Source of the DNA: Rhodobacter sp.
GTDB lineage: Bacteria; Pseudomonadota; Alphaproteobacteria; Rhodobacterales; Rhodobacteraceae
NCBI GenBank assembly: GCA_016704435.1
Contig: JADJAB010000001.1
Span: forward strand, 550,196-614,195
Direction of reading: 5' to 3'
Length of the DNA stretch: 64,000 nt
The position numbers were made by a program, and so were the translations under genes. The number at the start of each line of letters is the position of its first letter. The first letter of the stretch is position 1. Below are positions 41,143 to 50,490 of the stretch, piece after piece. The notes under the pieces were generated by a model that saw only the letters and a program-made list of their open reading frames with translations, made no database searches and was not told the DNA's origin.

Positions 41143-42381
41143 TCAGGCCGCCTGCGCGACCGTCGGGCGTTCGCGCACCGGCAGATGCACCAGCGCCGAG
41201 AACGCTCCCACGCCGACGCCGATCCACCAGACCAGCGTGTAATCGCCGTTCAGGTCGAACATCTTGCCACCCAGCCAGACCCCCAGAAACCCGCCGATCT
41301 GGTGGCTGAGGAACACGAATCCATACAGCGTGCCCATGTAGCGGATGCCGTAGATATGCGCGACAAGGCCGGAGGTCAGCGGCACCGTGGCCAGCCAAAG
41401 CGCGCCCATGACGGCGGAGAACACCAGCACCGAAGTTGGCGTGATCGGCAGCATTATGAACACCGCCGCCGCGATGGTGCGGGCGGTGTAGATCCCCGCC
41501 AGCAGGTATTTCTTCGAATAGTGCTTGCCCAGCCAGCCCGCCGTCACCGTGCCGACGATGTTGAAAAGCCCGATCACCGCAATCGACGCGGCCCCCAGCG
41601 CCGAAGTACTGGTGATTCCGATCGCCCCCAGCATCCCGCCGGGGTCAATCGGCCCGCACATCTCGGTCACGAAGGCCGGAAAATGTGCGGTGATGAAGGC
41701 CAGCTGATAGCCGCAAGAGAAAAATCCAAGGAAGATCAGCGTATAGCTGGGATCCTTGATCGCCTTGACCAGCACCTGTCCCATGCTTTCCTCCAGCTCC
41801 GCCCTTGTCGCCACGACAGGCGAGCGGATGAAGGGCAGCGCGAAGAGCGCCAGCAGGATGATGCAGGCAAAGACCATGAACACCGATTGCCAGGGCATGT
41901 AGTTCAGCAAGGCCTGTGCCGTCGGCGCGCCAAACACCTGCCCCGCCGACCCCGCCGCCGTGCCGATACCCAGCGCCATGCTGCGGTTTTCAGCCGAGGC
42001 CGCGCGGCCCACGATTGCCAGGATCACGCCAAAGCCGGTGCCCGCGATGCCGAAGCCGATCAGGATGTTCAGCATCTGGTGCTGCCCCGGCGTGATCGCA
42101 TAGGCCGACAGCACCAGCCCCAGCGCATAGAGAAGCGCGCCCGCGATGATCGCCTTGCGGTCGCCGAACCGCTCGGCCAGCATGCCGAAGATCGGCTGGC
42201 CGATGCCCCAGGCCAGGTTCTGGATGGCGATGGCCAGCGAGAACTCGGCCCGCGCCCAGCCGAATTCGGCCGCGACAGGGATCTGGAACACGCCGAACGA
42301 CGCCCGGATGGCGAAGCCCAGCATCAGGATCACCGATCCGGCAATCAGGACAGGGGTGATCAGGGGGGCTTTGGTCTGCAC
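41143..42381 (-). CDS. MFS transporter, OFA-like
   Basis: 412-residue, 12-segment transporter. PVLIAGSVILMLGFAIRASFGVFQIPVAAEFGWARAEFSLA and PIFGMLAERFGDRKAIIAGALLYALG match the oxalate/formate antiporter-like MFS group. The start is uncertain: GTG at 42379-42381 has GGAG at a good distance and gives a family-like N-terminus, whereas a TTG at 42430-42432 lacks a ribosome site. It follows the MttB-like gene's promoter side; a link to organic-acid or betaine transport is possible only by context. Confidence 0.87.
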   Translation of the reverse strand: MQTKAPLITPVLIAGSVILMLGFAIRASFGVFQIPVAAEFGWARAEFSLAIAIQNLAWGIGQPIFGMLAERFGDRKAIIAGALLYALGLVLSAYAITPGQHQMLNILIGFGIAGTGFGVILAIVGRAASAENRSMALGIGTAAGSAGQVFGAPTAQALLNYMPWQSVFMVFACIILLALFALPFIRSPVVATRAELEESMGQVLVKAIKDPSYTLIFLGFFSCGYQLAFITAHFPAFVTEMCGPIDPGGMLGAIGITSTSALGAASIAVIGLFNIVGTVTAGWLGKHYSKKYLLAGIYTARTIAAAVFIMLPITPTSVLVFSAVMGALWLATVPLTSGLVAHIYGIRYMGTLYGFVFLSHQIGGFLGVWLGGKMFDLNGDYTLVWWIGVGVGAFSALVHLPVRERPTVAQAA

Positions 42382-42520
42382 AGGGGGCTCCGCTTCGGGC
42401 AAGACGATGCGGCGACGCGGCGCGAAGGTCAAATGCCGAATTGTGCGGTGGACAATTGCGTGGCAGGTTTTCGGCGGCCGTCGGACAGGCTAGGAAACTG
42501 CAGGGCAACAGGGGCGGCAT

Positions 42521-44113
42521 ATGGGCGACTGGTGGAAGGGGGCGGTGACCTATCAGGTCTATCCCCGCAGCTTTCAGGATTCGAATGGGGACGGGGTGGG
42601 CGATCTTCCCGGAATCACCGCACGCCTGCCGTATCTGTCCGGTCTTGGAGTGGACTGCATCTGGCTGTCGCCGGTCTTCCGCAGCCCGATGAAGGATATG
42701 GGTTATGACGTCAGCGACTACTGCGACGTCGATCCGGTGTTCGGAACGCTGGCGGATTTCGACGCACTGGTGGCGCGGGCGCATGATCTGGGGCTGAAGG
42801 TGATCATCGACCAGGTGCTGTCGCATTCGTCCGATGCGCATCCGTTCTTTGCCGAAAGCCGCGCCGCGCGGACGGGCGAAAGGGCCGACTGGTATGTCTG
42901 GGCCGATCCGCGCCCCGATGGCACGCCGCCGAACAACTGGCTGTCGGTCTTTGGCGGCCCGGCCTGGACATGGGATGCCCGTCGGTATCAATACTACCTG
43001 CACAACTTCCTGATCTCGCAGCCGGATTTCAACTATCACTTGCCCGCGGTGCAGGATTGGGCGCTTTCGGTCCTGCGGTTCTGGCTGGAACGCGGGGTGG
43101 ATGGCTTCCGCTTCGATACGGTCAATTACTTCTTCCATGACCCGCAGTTCCGTGACAACCCGGCCGATCCGAAGCCAAAGGCCAAACCCGAGGCCAACCC
43201 CTACGGGATGCAGCTTCACCTCTACGACAAGAACCGCCCGGAGAACCTGAACTGGCTGGCGCGCATCCGCGCGCTGCTGGACGAATACGGCGCGATGGCA
43301 GTGGGTGAAGTGGGCGAGGCGCACCAGGCCATCCGCCTGATGGGCGAATACACCGCGCCGGGGCGGTTGCAGCAGTGCTACAGCTTCGAGATGCTGGGGG
43401 ATGACTATTCCCCGGCGTTCTTCCGCAACCGTATCCAGGGGTTTTTCGACGGTGCGCCAGAGGGTTGGCCGATGTGGGCGTTCTCCAACCACGATGTGCC
43501 GCGCCACGCCGGGCGTTGGGCGGAGCATGGCGCCAGCACCGATGCGGTGGCAAAACAGGCCTGCGCGCTGCTGCTGTCCCTGGAAGGCTCGGTCTGTCTT
43601 TGGCAGGGCGAAGAGTTGGGGCAGGTGGACACCGAACTGGCCTTCGAGGAACTGACCGATCCGCAGGGAATTGCCTTCTGGCCCGCGCCGGTGGGCCGCG
43701 ACGGCACCCGCACGCCGATGGTCTGGGACGGATCGGCGCAGGCCGGGTTTACCAGCGGCAGGCCCTGGCTGCCGGTCAAGCCGCCGCAGCGGGCGCGCCA
43801 TGTGGCGGGGCAGGCCGGCAGGCCGGGCTCGGTGCTGGCGTTCTACCGCGAGATGCTGGCATTCCGGCGCGGATCGACGGCGCTGAAAGCCGGCAGGACG
43901 CGGTTTCTGGACACGCCGCCCCCGGTGCTGGCGTTCTGGCGCGAAACGCCGGATGAGCGGCTTCTGTGCCTTTTCAATCTTTCGCCCGACCCCCGGCAGA
44001 CCGAGGTTCCAAAAGCCGCCACGCAGTTTGGCCCGGCGCTGGCTTGCAGCGTTGCGAAGGGGCAGGTCCAGCTTGGTCCCAGCGGAGCGGGGTTCTTTTC
44101 GCTGCCGCTTTGA
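42521..44113 (+). CDS. Alpha-glucosidase-like glycoside hydrolase (GH13)
   Basis: 530-residue GH13 enzyme. The N-terminal YQVYPRSFQDSNGDGVGDLPGI is typical of oligo-1,6-/alpha-glucosidases. Catalytic residues: nucleophile Asp in DGFRFDTVN (about residue 195), acid/base Glu in AVGEVGEA, and the third Asp in FSNHDVPRHAGR. The calcium-type DSNGDGVGD loop is present. No signal peptide, so cytosolic breakdown of imported oligosaccharides is likely. It is convergent with the SMP-30 gene. Confidence 0.94.
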   Translation: MGDWWKGAVTYQVYPRSFQDSNGDGVGDLPGITARLPYLSGLGVDCIWLSPVFRSPMKDMGYDVSDYCDVDPVFGTLADFDALVARAHDLGLKVIIDQVLSHSSDAHPFFAESRAARTGERADWYVWADPRPDGTPPNNWLSVFGGPAWTWDARRYQYYLHNFLISQPDFNYHLPAVQDWALSVLRFWLERGVDGFRFDTVNYFFHDPQFRDNPADPKPKAKPEANPYGMQLHLYDKNRPENLNWLARIRALLDEYGAMAVGEVGEAHQAIRLMGEYTAPGRLQQCYSFEMLGDDYSPAFFRNRIQGFFDGAPEGWPMWAFSNHDVPRHAGRWAEHGASTDAVAKQACALLLSLEGSVCLWQGEELGQVDTELAFEELTDPQGIAFWPAPVGRDGTRTPMVWDGSAQAGFTSGRPWLPVKPPQRARHVAGQAGRPGSVLAFYREMLAFRRGSTALKAGRTRFLDTPPPVLAFWRETPDERLLCLFNLSPDPRQTEVPKAATQFGPALACSVAKGQVQLGPSGAGFFSLPL

Positions 44114-44142
44114 CAGGCCGCGTTCGGCTGCTTCGCTGTCGG

Positions 44143-45000
44143 TTAGAGGACGACGCGCGGCTCGGGGAGGCCGGTTGAAATCCCGTCCAGAACGAATGTC
44201 TTCCCGGCATCCGGGCAGGCCGCAAGCGCCGTCTCCGACATGCCCTGGCGTGCGGTGGTGACGAAAAGCCGGTCAAGCTGTGCGCCGCCGAAGGCGGGGC
44301 AGGAGGCATGCGGCGCTGCCACGGCCACTGCGCGCAGAAAGCACCCGTCCGGGTCATAGGCGGCAACGCGCGACGCCCCCCATTGCGCCAGCCACAAGAC
44401 GCCCGCAGCATCAATGACCGCGCCGTCGGGCAAGAGGCCTTCGGCCGAAAGGTCGACAAACACCTGCGGTTCTTCCGCCGGCCAGCCGTGCGAGTCCAGG
44501 GTCAGGCGCATGACCTTGTGGGTCTCGGTGTCGGTGAAATGCGCAAAGCTTCCATCAGAGGCAAAGCAGATAGCGTTGGGAATGGTGATCGCAGGGAACA
44601 GACAGCGGACCTCGCCGTGATACCAGCGCCAGATCGCACCCTTGCCCGGATCATCGCCGCCGCGCTTGCCCATGGTGCCCCACCAGAACCCCCCCTGCCG
44701 GTCTGCCCTGCCGTCGTTCGACCGTGTGGCGTGCTGGCCGGCAGAGAGCGTGCACAGCGGCTTTCGCCGCCCGGTTGCCAGGTTGAACAGGATCAGTCCG
44801 CTTTCGCAGGCGATCACCATCTCGTCTTGGCTGACCCAACCGGCGGCCGAGACCATTTCGGGGAAGGTCCATTCCTCGGGTCCAGCTTCGGTGACCGACA
44901 GGAGCTTGGCGTTCAGGATGTCGAACCAGAAGAACTGGCCGCGTTCGGGATGCCAGAAGGCGCCTTCTCCCAGGGCACAAGGCCGGTGATCAAGGATCAT
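44143..45000 (-). CDS. SMP-30/gluconolactonase family protein
   Basis: 285-residue six-bladed propeller lactonase. Metal-ligand positions: LGEGAFWHPERGQFFWFDI (first Glu), NDGRADRQGGFWWGTMG (Asn/Asp) and FTDTETHKVMRL. It probably opens a sugar-acid lactone such as galactonolactone. Its ATG overlaps the stop of the KDPGal aldolase gene (ATGA), which supports a galactonate-type route. Confidence 0.93.
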   Translation of the reverse strand: MILDHRPCALGEGAFWHPERGQFFWFDILNAKLLSVTEAGPEEWTFPEMVSAAGWVSQDEMVIACESGLILFNLATGRRKPLCTLSAGQHATRSNDGRADRQGGFWWGTMGKRGGDDPGKGAIWRWYHGEVRCLFPAITIPNAICFASDGSFAHFTDTETHKVMRLTLDSHGWPAEEPQVFVDLSAEGLLPDGAVIDAAGVLWLAQWGASRVAAYDPDGCFLRAVAVAAPHASCPAFGGAQLDRLFVTTARQGMSETALAACPDAGKTFVLDGISTGLPEPRVVL

Positions 45001-45602
45001 CTTGCGGCCTCCCAGGCGGAAACGATGGTGCGCGCGCGGGTGGCGACTTCGGCGGCGGAAATGCCGGGCGTGTAAAGGGCGGTGCCGATGCCGAAACCGT
45101 CGGCCCCCGCGGCGATCCATTGCGCGAATGTCGCTGGCCCCGCGCCGCCGACGGCATATACCGGGCAGGCCCTGGGCAGAACCGCGCGGATCGCCTTGAG
45201 CCCGTCCGGCCCGATCATCGAGCCGGGAAACAGCTTCAGCCCGGTTGCCCCGGCGCGCAGGGCGGCAAAGCACTCGGTCGGGGTCATCACGCCGGGCCAG
45301 CTTTCCAGGCCAAGGCGGCGGGTCTCGGCGATCACCTCGGCATTGGTGTCGGGCGAGACGATCAACCGGCCGCCGGCCTCGGCCACCTCGCGCACGTCCT
45401 GAACGTTCAGCACTGTGCCGGCGCCAATCTGTGCGGCGGCGCCGAAGGTTCGCGCCATGGTGGCGATCGAAGTCATCGGATGCGGCGAGTTCAGCGGCAC
45501 CTCGATGCGGCAGATGCCCGCTTCGATCAGGGCCTCGGCCACGGAAAGCGCCTCGGGGGGAGTGAGGCCGCGGAGAATGGCGATCAGGGGGCGGTGGGTC
45601 AT
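44997..45602 (-). CDS. dgoA: 2-dehydro-3-deoxy-6-phosphogalactonate aldolase
   Basis: 201-residue class I KDPG/KDPGal aldolase yielding pyruvate and glyceraldehyde-3-phosphate. The catalytic Glu is in CRIEVPLNSPHP, a form typical of DgoA rather than Eda. The Schiff-base Lys is in GLKLFPGSMIGPDGLKA, and YAVGGAGPATFAQWIAAGADGFGIG is the phosphate-binding end. The kinase (dgoK) is not next to it. ATG 45600-45602. Confidence 0.93.
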   Translation of the reverse strand: MTHRPLIAILRGLTPPEALSVAEALIEAGICRIEVPLNSPHPMTSIATMARTFGAAAQIGAGTVLNVQDVREVAEAGGRLIVSPDTNAEVIAETRRLGLESWPGVMTPTECFAALRAGATGLKLFPGSMIGPDGLKAIRAVLPRACPVYAVGGAGPATFAQWIAAGADGFGIGTALYTPGISAAEVATRARTIVSAWEAAR

Positions 45603-45695
45603 GCAGGGGCCTCGGGTCAGGGGTGGAGAGGCCCGCGCGGGTGCCCCGATCACCAGAGGTTTACGCTTGCCGGGTCGGGTCGGGCAAGCCCCGGC

Positions 45696-45727
45696 CGGTG
45701 AAGCAATTGCGCGCCTGCCGGCGCAAG
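45696..45727 (-). repeat. 32-bp dispersed repeat, copy 1
   Basis: On the minus strand this reads CTTGCGCCGGCAGGCGCGCA and 12 more bases, identical to 54478-54509 on the plus strand. Weaker similarity (a GAACAAGAAGG-like stretch) extends on the 5' side. It contains an imperfect hairpin (TTGCGC...GCGCAA). Confidence 0.85.
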
Positions 45728-45856
45728 TCCTTCTGCTCTGGAACTGGTGGGCCCGCATCCGATGTAGGCTGATGAGGGGCGCTGCCCCTCAAACTCCCCG
45801 CGTGGCGCACAAACCCGAGGCGGTTGGCCGCAGGCCAGAGCCGAGACAAGGGAAGT

Positions 45857-45878
45857 ACGCGCCGCTCTTGCGGCGCGT
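45857..45878 (-). terminator. Hairpin after rppH
   Basis: A perfect 9-bp stem, ACGCGCCGC (45857-45865) and GCGGCGCGT (45870-45878), with a 4-base loop begins 10 bases after the RppH stop. The tail on the minus strand (ACTTCCCTTG) is only weakly U-rich. Confidence 0.55.
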
Positions 45879-45887
45879 GCAATTTCT

Positions 45888-46421
45888 TTACGCAAGGTAA
45901 GCGCGGAAGCTGCGGACCACCTCTTCATAGACCGTCCGCTTGAACGCAACGATGGAAGCGACCATCTCGTCCACGTCGATCCAGCGCCAGCTTTCAAACT
46001 CGGGGTGCTCGGTGTCGATGCGGATCTGGTCGTCGCTTCCAGTGAAGCGGAACAGGAACCATTTCTGCCGCTGGCCGCCAAATTTGCCCTCCCAGACCTT
46101 GCCCAGAAGCTCGGGCGGCAGGTCGTAGGTCACCCAGCCATGGGTCTTGCCGATGAATTCCACCAGCTCGCGGGAGACGCCGGTTTCCTCCCACATCTCG
46201 CGGTAGGCGGCGGCTTTCGGCGTTTCGCCCTCGTCGATGCCGCCTTGCGGCATCTGCCAGGCCGGGCCTGGATTGTCCTTGCGCTGGCCGGCGAAGACCA
46301 ACCCGTCGGCGTTCACCAGCATCACCCCCACGCAGGGACGGTAGGGCAGGCCACCGGGTGTCTTCGGCGCCTTGCGCTTGCCGCGGCGCTGCTGCCGGGC
46401 GGGTTTTTCCTCTTCGGTCAT
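45888..46421 (-). CDS. rppH: RNA pyrophosphohydrolase (Nudix)
   Basis: 177-residue Nudix hydrolase that removes pyrophosphate from 5' mRNA ends and so triggers decay. The Nudix box GGIDEGETPKAAAYREMWEE is complete, preceded by YRPCVGVMLVNADGLVFAGQR and followed by TYDLPPELLG and KWFLFRF, all RppH-like. A basic, Lys/Arg-rich N-terminal extension of about 25 residues is present. It is the last gene of the gpmI-envC-ctpA-rppH run. Confidence 0.94.
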   Translation of the reverse strand: MTEEEKPARQQRRGKRKAPKTPGGLPYRPCVGVMLVNADGLVFAGQRKDNPGPAWQMPQGGIDEGETPKAAAYREMWEETGVSRELVEFIGKTHGWVTYDLPPELLGKVWEGKFGGQRQKWFLFRFTGSDDQIRIDTEHPEFESWRWIDVDEMVASIVAFKRTVYEEVVRSFRAYLA

Positions 46422-46430
46422 CGCGGTGCC

Positions 46431-47776
46431 TTACGGGACCTGCTGGCCGATGGTGGTCAGGCCCTTCAGGATGTCCACCGCATAGGCCAGCTGGTAATCT
46501 TCGTCGCGCAGCTTGGCGGCCTCTTCGGCGCGGGTCTGTTCTTCCTGATAGAGCTTCTTTTCGTCCTCGGTCATCGAATCGTTGGTGATCGCGCCGCGCA
46601 GATCGGCCTCGGACGTCAGCCGCTTGCTGTCCGCCGCCGCCGGGTCGGCCGGCGTCTCGCCCGGCGCGCGCACTGGCTGTTGCACCACGATGTCGGGCGA
46701 GATCCCAGCGCCTGGATCGACCGCCCCGACGGCGTGTAGTAGCGCGCCGTGGTCAGCCGCATCGCGCCGTCGCCCTTCAGCGGGATCAGCGTCTGGACCG
46801 AGCCCTTGCCGAAGCTCTTCGTCCCGACCACGATCGCCCGGCGATGGTCCTGCAGGGCACCGGTCACGATTTCCGAGGCCGAGGCAGAGCCGCCATTGAT
46901 CAGGATCACCACCGGCTGGCCGTCGATCAGATCGCCCGCCGTGGCGTTGTAACGCTCACCGTCCTGCGGGTTGCGGCCACGGGTCGAAACGATCTCGCCG
47001 GTTTCCAGGAAGGCGTCGGAAACCGAGATCGCCTCGTTCAAGAGGCCGCCTGGGTTGTTGCGCAGGTCGATCACCACGCCTTCCAGGTTTTCCTTGCCGC
47101 CCAGTTCCTTGATGCCCTTTTCCAGCTCTGTCACCAGGCCCGGCGTGGTCTGGTCGTTGAAGGTGGTTATGCGCAGCACCACGGCCTTGCCGACGACGCG
47201 GCCCTTGACGGCGGTCAGCTTGATGGTATCGCGGATGATAGACACGTCGAAGGGTTCCGGCGTGCCCTGGCGGACCACCGAGATGATGATCTCGGACCCG
47301 ACCGGGCCACGCATCATGTCGACCGCCTGGTCCAGTGTCAGGCCAAGGATGGATTCGCCGTTCACATGGGTGATGTAGTCGCCGGCCATGATGCCGGCAT
47401 CTGCCGCCGGGGTTCCGTCCATCGGCGAGATGACCTTGACGAAGCCTTCTTCCTGGGTGACCTCGATGCCAAGGCCGCCGAACTCGCCCTTGGTCTGCAC
47501 GCGCATGTCCTCGAAGTCCTTGGCGGACAGATACGAGGAATGCGGATCAAGCGAGGTCAGCATGCCGTTGATCGCCGCCTCGACCAGTTTTTCGGTCTCG
47601 ACCGGTTCGACATACTGGCCGCGGATGCGCTCGAAGATATCGCCGAAGAGGTCCAGTTGCTCGTAGACAGAGCTGTCGTAGGCGGCACTTTCGGCGATCA
47701 GCGGGCCGGCCACCTGGGTGGTAAGCAGCACGCCTGCCAGGGTGCCGCCCGCGGCGGCCAGAAACAGCTTCTTCAT
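46431..47776 (-). pseudogene. ctpA: C-terminal processing peptidase CtpA (S41), 1-base frameshift
   Basis: About 449 residues when repaired. The signal/anchor is MKKLFLAAAGGTLAGVLLTT. The PDZ domain spans about 95-175 (GGLGIEVTQEEGFVKVISPMDG). The S41 core has VIDLRNNPGGLLNEAI, the catalytic Ser in INGGSASASEIVTGAL and the Lys in VGTKSFGKGSVQTL. The frame breaks at CCC 46705-46707 (about residue 356): one more base restores the path from SGRSIQALG into VVQQPVRAPG and the acidic C-terminus. Catalytic residues precede the break. The periplasmic protease partners EnvC-type proteins in murein control. Confidence 0.92.
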
Positions 47777-47783
47777 TGGTCTC

Positions 47784-48910
47784 TCACTCTCCTGTCGTGG
47801 CGGTGGCGGCGAACCAGTCAATGGGGTTCACCGGCTCTGCGCCAAGCCTCAGTTCCAAGTAAAGCGTTTCCGTGCCGCGGGCGCCAGTGCCATCCTCGGG
47901 CGCGGTGGTGAATTCGGTTCCGGTGCCGTCGCTGCCGCCCATCAGGCCCAGCGGCGCGCCGGTGGCAATGACTTCGCCGACCTCGCCATAAACCGTTCCC
48001 AGCCCGGCGAGAACCAGAAGATAGCCGTCGCCCGGCTCCAGCACGATCACATTTCCGTAGTCCAGCAGAGGGCCGAGGTAGCGGATGGTGGCCGACCAGG
48101 GGGCCGTCACAAGTGCGGCGGGGCGCGTTGCCAGACTGATGCCGGGGCGGCGGACGCCGGCGGCGTCGGCTTCGTCGGGGCGGCGCAGAAGGGTGCCCAG
48201 GACAGGAAGGAAAGGCTGCCCTGGGCCGAGGCGAAGCTCACCCCGCCGCCTTCCGCCTCGGATAACGCAAGACCCGCCGCAAAGGCGCTGAGCGTGTCGG
48301 CGGATTCCAGAAGCTGGCGCAGGGTCTCGGGGTCTTCGGTAAAACGCCGGGGCAGGTCGGTGCGGTCGGAAATCGCCTGGCTCAAAGCCGAACGCGCCTC
48401 TTGCGCGGTGGCCAGACCGGTGGCAAGCGTTGCGCCCGCTGCGGACTGCAAGGCGCGCAGCTCCGCAAGTTCGAGCAATTCCGCCTTCAACTGGTCGGCC
48501 TCGGCCTGCAGCGCCGGGGTCACCTCGGCCAGGATCATGCCCGACCGCGCAGTGCCCAGCGGGCCATCGGGGTGCAGCAGCAAGAGCGGGCCGGGGTCGG
48601 CCTCCATCCGCGCCAGCACACCCAGAAGCTGGCCGATGCGGTCGCGCTTGGCGTTGAACGTCAGGGTCAGGGTCGCCGCGCGCAACTCGGCCTGGCGCAT
48701 GGCTTCGCGCAGGGTGGCCAGCCCTTCCTCATAGGCCCGGATGGTCTGGGTCAGCGCCGCGACGCGATCGCGCGAGGTGGTGGCCGCGTCCAGCGCCGCC
48801 ACCGCATCGACCAGCGCGACCGAGGCGGCCGCAGCCTGGTCGGCCACCGTCTGCGCCCCGGCAGGTGCGGTCAGCAGCGCAACGGCAAGGGCTGCGGCGC
48901 GAAACTTCAT
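47784..48910 (-). pseudogene. Murein hydrolase activator EnvC-like, 1-base frameshift
   Basis: About 376 residues when repaired. A signal peptide (AAALAVALLTAPAGAQ) is followed by long coiled-coil segments (about 25-210, Ala/Leu/Glu/Arg-rich). The C-terminal LytM/M23 domain is in another frame: YGNVIVLEPGDGYLLVLAGLGTVYGEVGE. The break is near GG 48205-48206 (about residue 234). The LytM domain lacks the zinc histidines (LLVLAG where active enzymes have HxH), as in EnvC, which activates amidases rather than cutting murein itself. It lies between gpmI (ATGA overlap) and ctpA. Confidence 0.87.
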
Positions 48911-50430
48911 GCGAGCAGGCTTTTCCCGGTCATTTCCGGCGGTTGCGGCAGGCCCATCAGGGCCAGCAGCGTGGGGGCAAGATCGGCCAGCCGGCCGCCG
49001 TCGCGCAAGGTGGCGCCTTTTGGCCCGCCGACCAGGATCACCGGCACCGGGCTGAGGGTATGGGCCGTATGGGCCCCACCCGTCACCGGATCCACCATCA
49101 CGTCGCAATTGCCATGGTCGGCGCAGACGATCATCGCGCCACCAGCCTTTTGCAGGGCCGCGACGGCGCGGGTCAGGCCTGCATCCACCGCCTCGCAGGC
49201 GCGGATCGCGGCGGGCAGGCTGCCGGTATGGCCGACCATGTCGGGATTGGCGAAATTCACCACGATCAGGTCATAGCCTGCCTCGATCGCCTTGACGAAA
49301 TGGTCCGAGACCTCGGCTGCGCTCATCTCGGGTTGCAGGTCATAGGTTGCGACCTTGGGCGAGGGCGCCATGTGGCGATCCTCGCCGGCAAAGGGCGTCT
49401 CGCGGCCGCCGTTCAGGAAGAAGGTGACATGGGGGTATTTCTCGGTTTCGGCCAGACGGAACTGGGTCAGGCCCTGTTTCGCCACCCATTCGCCCAGGGT
49501 GTTGGCGATATCCTGCTTGGGGAAGACGGCGGTCATGTAGGCGTTGTGGGCAGTGGAGTAATCGACCATGCCCAGTAGCGCAGTCAGGCGCGGGCGCGGG
49601 CCGGTCTCAAACGCGCTGAAAGCCGGGTCGCCGATGGCGGCAAGGATCTCCCGCGCGCGGTCGGCGCGGAAGTTGAGGAAGAAGAGGCCGTCGTTGTCGC
49701 GCATGCCTGCGTAGTCGCCGATCACCGTGGCAGGCAGGAATTCGTCGGTCTTGCCGGCGGCGTATCCGGCGGCGATGGCCTGTTCAGCGGTGGCGGCGGT
49801 TGCAGTGCCCTGACCTTGCACGATGGCGCGGAAGGCTTGTTCCACCCTTTCCCAGCGGTTGTCACGGTCCATGGCGTAGTAGCGCCCGGTGACGGTGGCG
49901 ATGGTGGCAGCTTTCGGCAGTGCGGCTTTCAGCTCTGCGACCTGTTCGGCGGCCGATGTGGGTGCCACGTCGCGGCCATCGGTGATGACGTGGATCAGGA
50001 CAGGCACACCCTCGGCGGCGATGATGCGGGCGGCCTCGATCAGGTGGGCCTGATGGGCATGTACCCCGCCGGGAGAACAAAGGCCCGCCAGATGCGCGGT
50101 GCCACCCGAGGTTTCCAGCGCGGCGATGAACTGTCGCAGTGCGGGCTCGGTGGCGAAAGAACCGACTTCGATCGCCAGATCGATCTGGCCGAGATCCATC
50201 GCGACCACGCGGCCGGCGCCGATGTTGGTATGGCCTACCTCGGAATTGCCCATCTGCCCGCGTGGCAGGCCGACATCGGGGCCGAATGTGGTCAGCGTGG
50301 AATGCGGGCAGGTCGCCCAGAGCCGGTCGAATGTCGGGACCTTTGCCTGCGCAGGGGCAGAAACCGCCGGGTCCGGCCCGATGCCCCAGCCGTCGAGAAT
50401 GCACAGGACGACGGGTTTAGGGGCGGGCAT
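48907..50430 (-). CDS. gpmI: 2,3-bisphosphoglycerate-independent phosphoglycerate mutase
   Basis: 507-residue glycolytic enzyme interconverting 3- and 2-phosphoglycerate. It belongs to the alkaline phosphatase superfamily with two Mn ions. The phosphoserine is in RGQMGNSEVGHTNIGAG (about residue 62). VVLCILDGWGIG, VITDGRDVAPTS and, near the end, FANPDMVGHTG and VCADHGNCDVM supply metal ligands. ATG 50428-50430 follows GGAGAG; a GTG two codons upstream is less likely. Confidence 0.97.
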   Translation of the reverse strand: MPAPKPVVLCILDGWGIGPDPAVSAPAQAKVPTFDRLWATCPHSTLTTFGPDVGLPRGQMGNSEVGHTNIGAGRVVAMDLGQIDLAIEVGSFATEPALRQFIAALETSGGTAHLAGLCSPGGVHAHQAHLIEAARIIAAEGVPVLIHVITDGRDVAPTSAAEQVAELKAALPKAATIATVTGRYYAMDRDNRWERVEQAFRAIVQGQGTATAATAEQAIAAGYAAGKTDEFLPATVIGDYAGMRDNDGLFFLNFRADRAREILAAIGDPAFSAFETGPRPRLTALLGMVDYSTAHNAYMTAVFPKQDIANTLGEWVAKQGLTQFRLAETEKYPHVTFFLNGGRETPFAGEDRHMAPSPKVATYDLQPEMSAAEVSDHFVKAIEAGYDLIVVNFANPDMVGHTGSLPAAIRACEAVDAGLTRAVAALQKAGGAMIVCADHGNCDVMVDPVTGGAHTAHTLSPVPVILVGGPKGATLRDGGRLADLAPTLLALMGLPQPPEMTGKSLLA

Positions 50431-50490
50431 CGGCACTCTCCGGTTGGCTTGGGGCGGTTTTACGCCCCGGGGCGCGCGGCGGCAACCGCG

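Larger units (their letters stand above)
45603..45887. other. Intergenic region with dispersed repeats
   Basis: 285 bp between rppH and dgoA. It contains the 32-bp dispersed repeat (45696-45727), a GAGGGGCGCTGCCCCTC palindrome at about 45774-45790, and the rppH hairpin (45857-45878). No gene is seen; short frames here are repeat-derived. Confidence 0.6.

Noticed and set aside
41990..43801. 603-codon minus-strand open frame
   Set aside because: Antisense to the GH13 gene and overlapping the OFA-type transporter in another frame; no family features.
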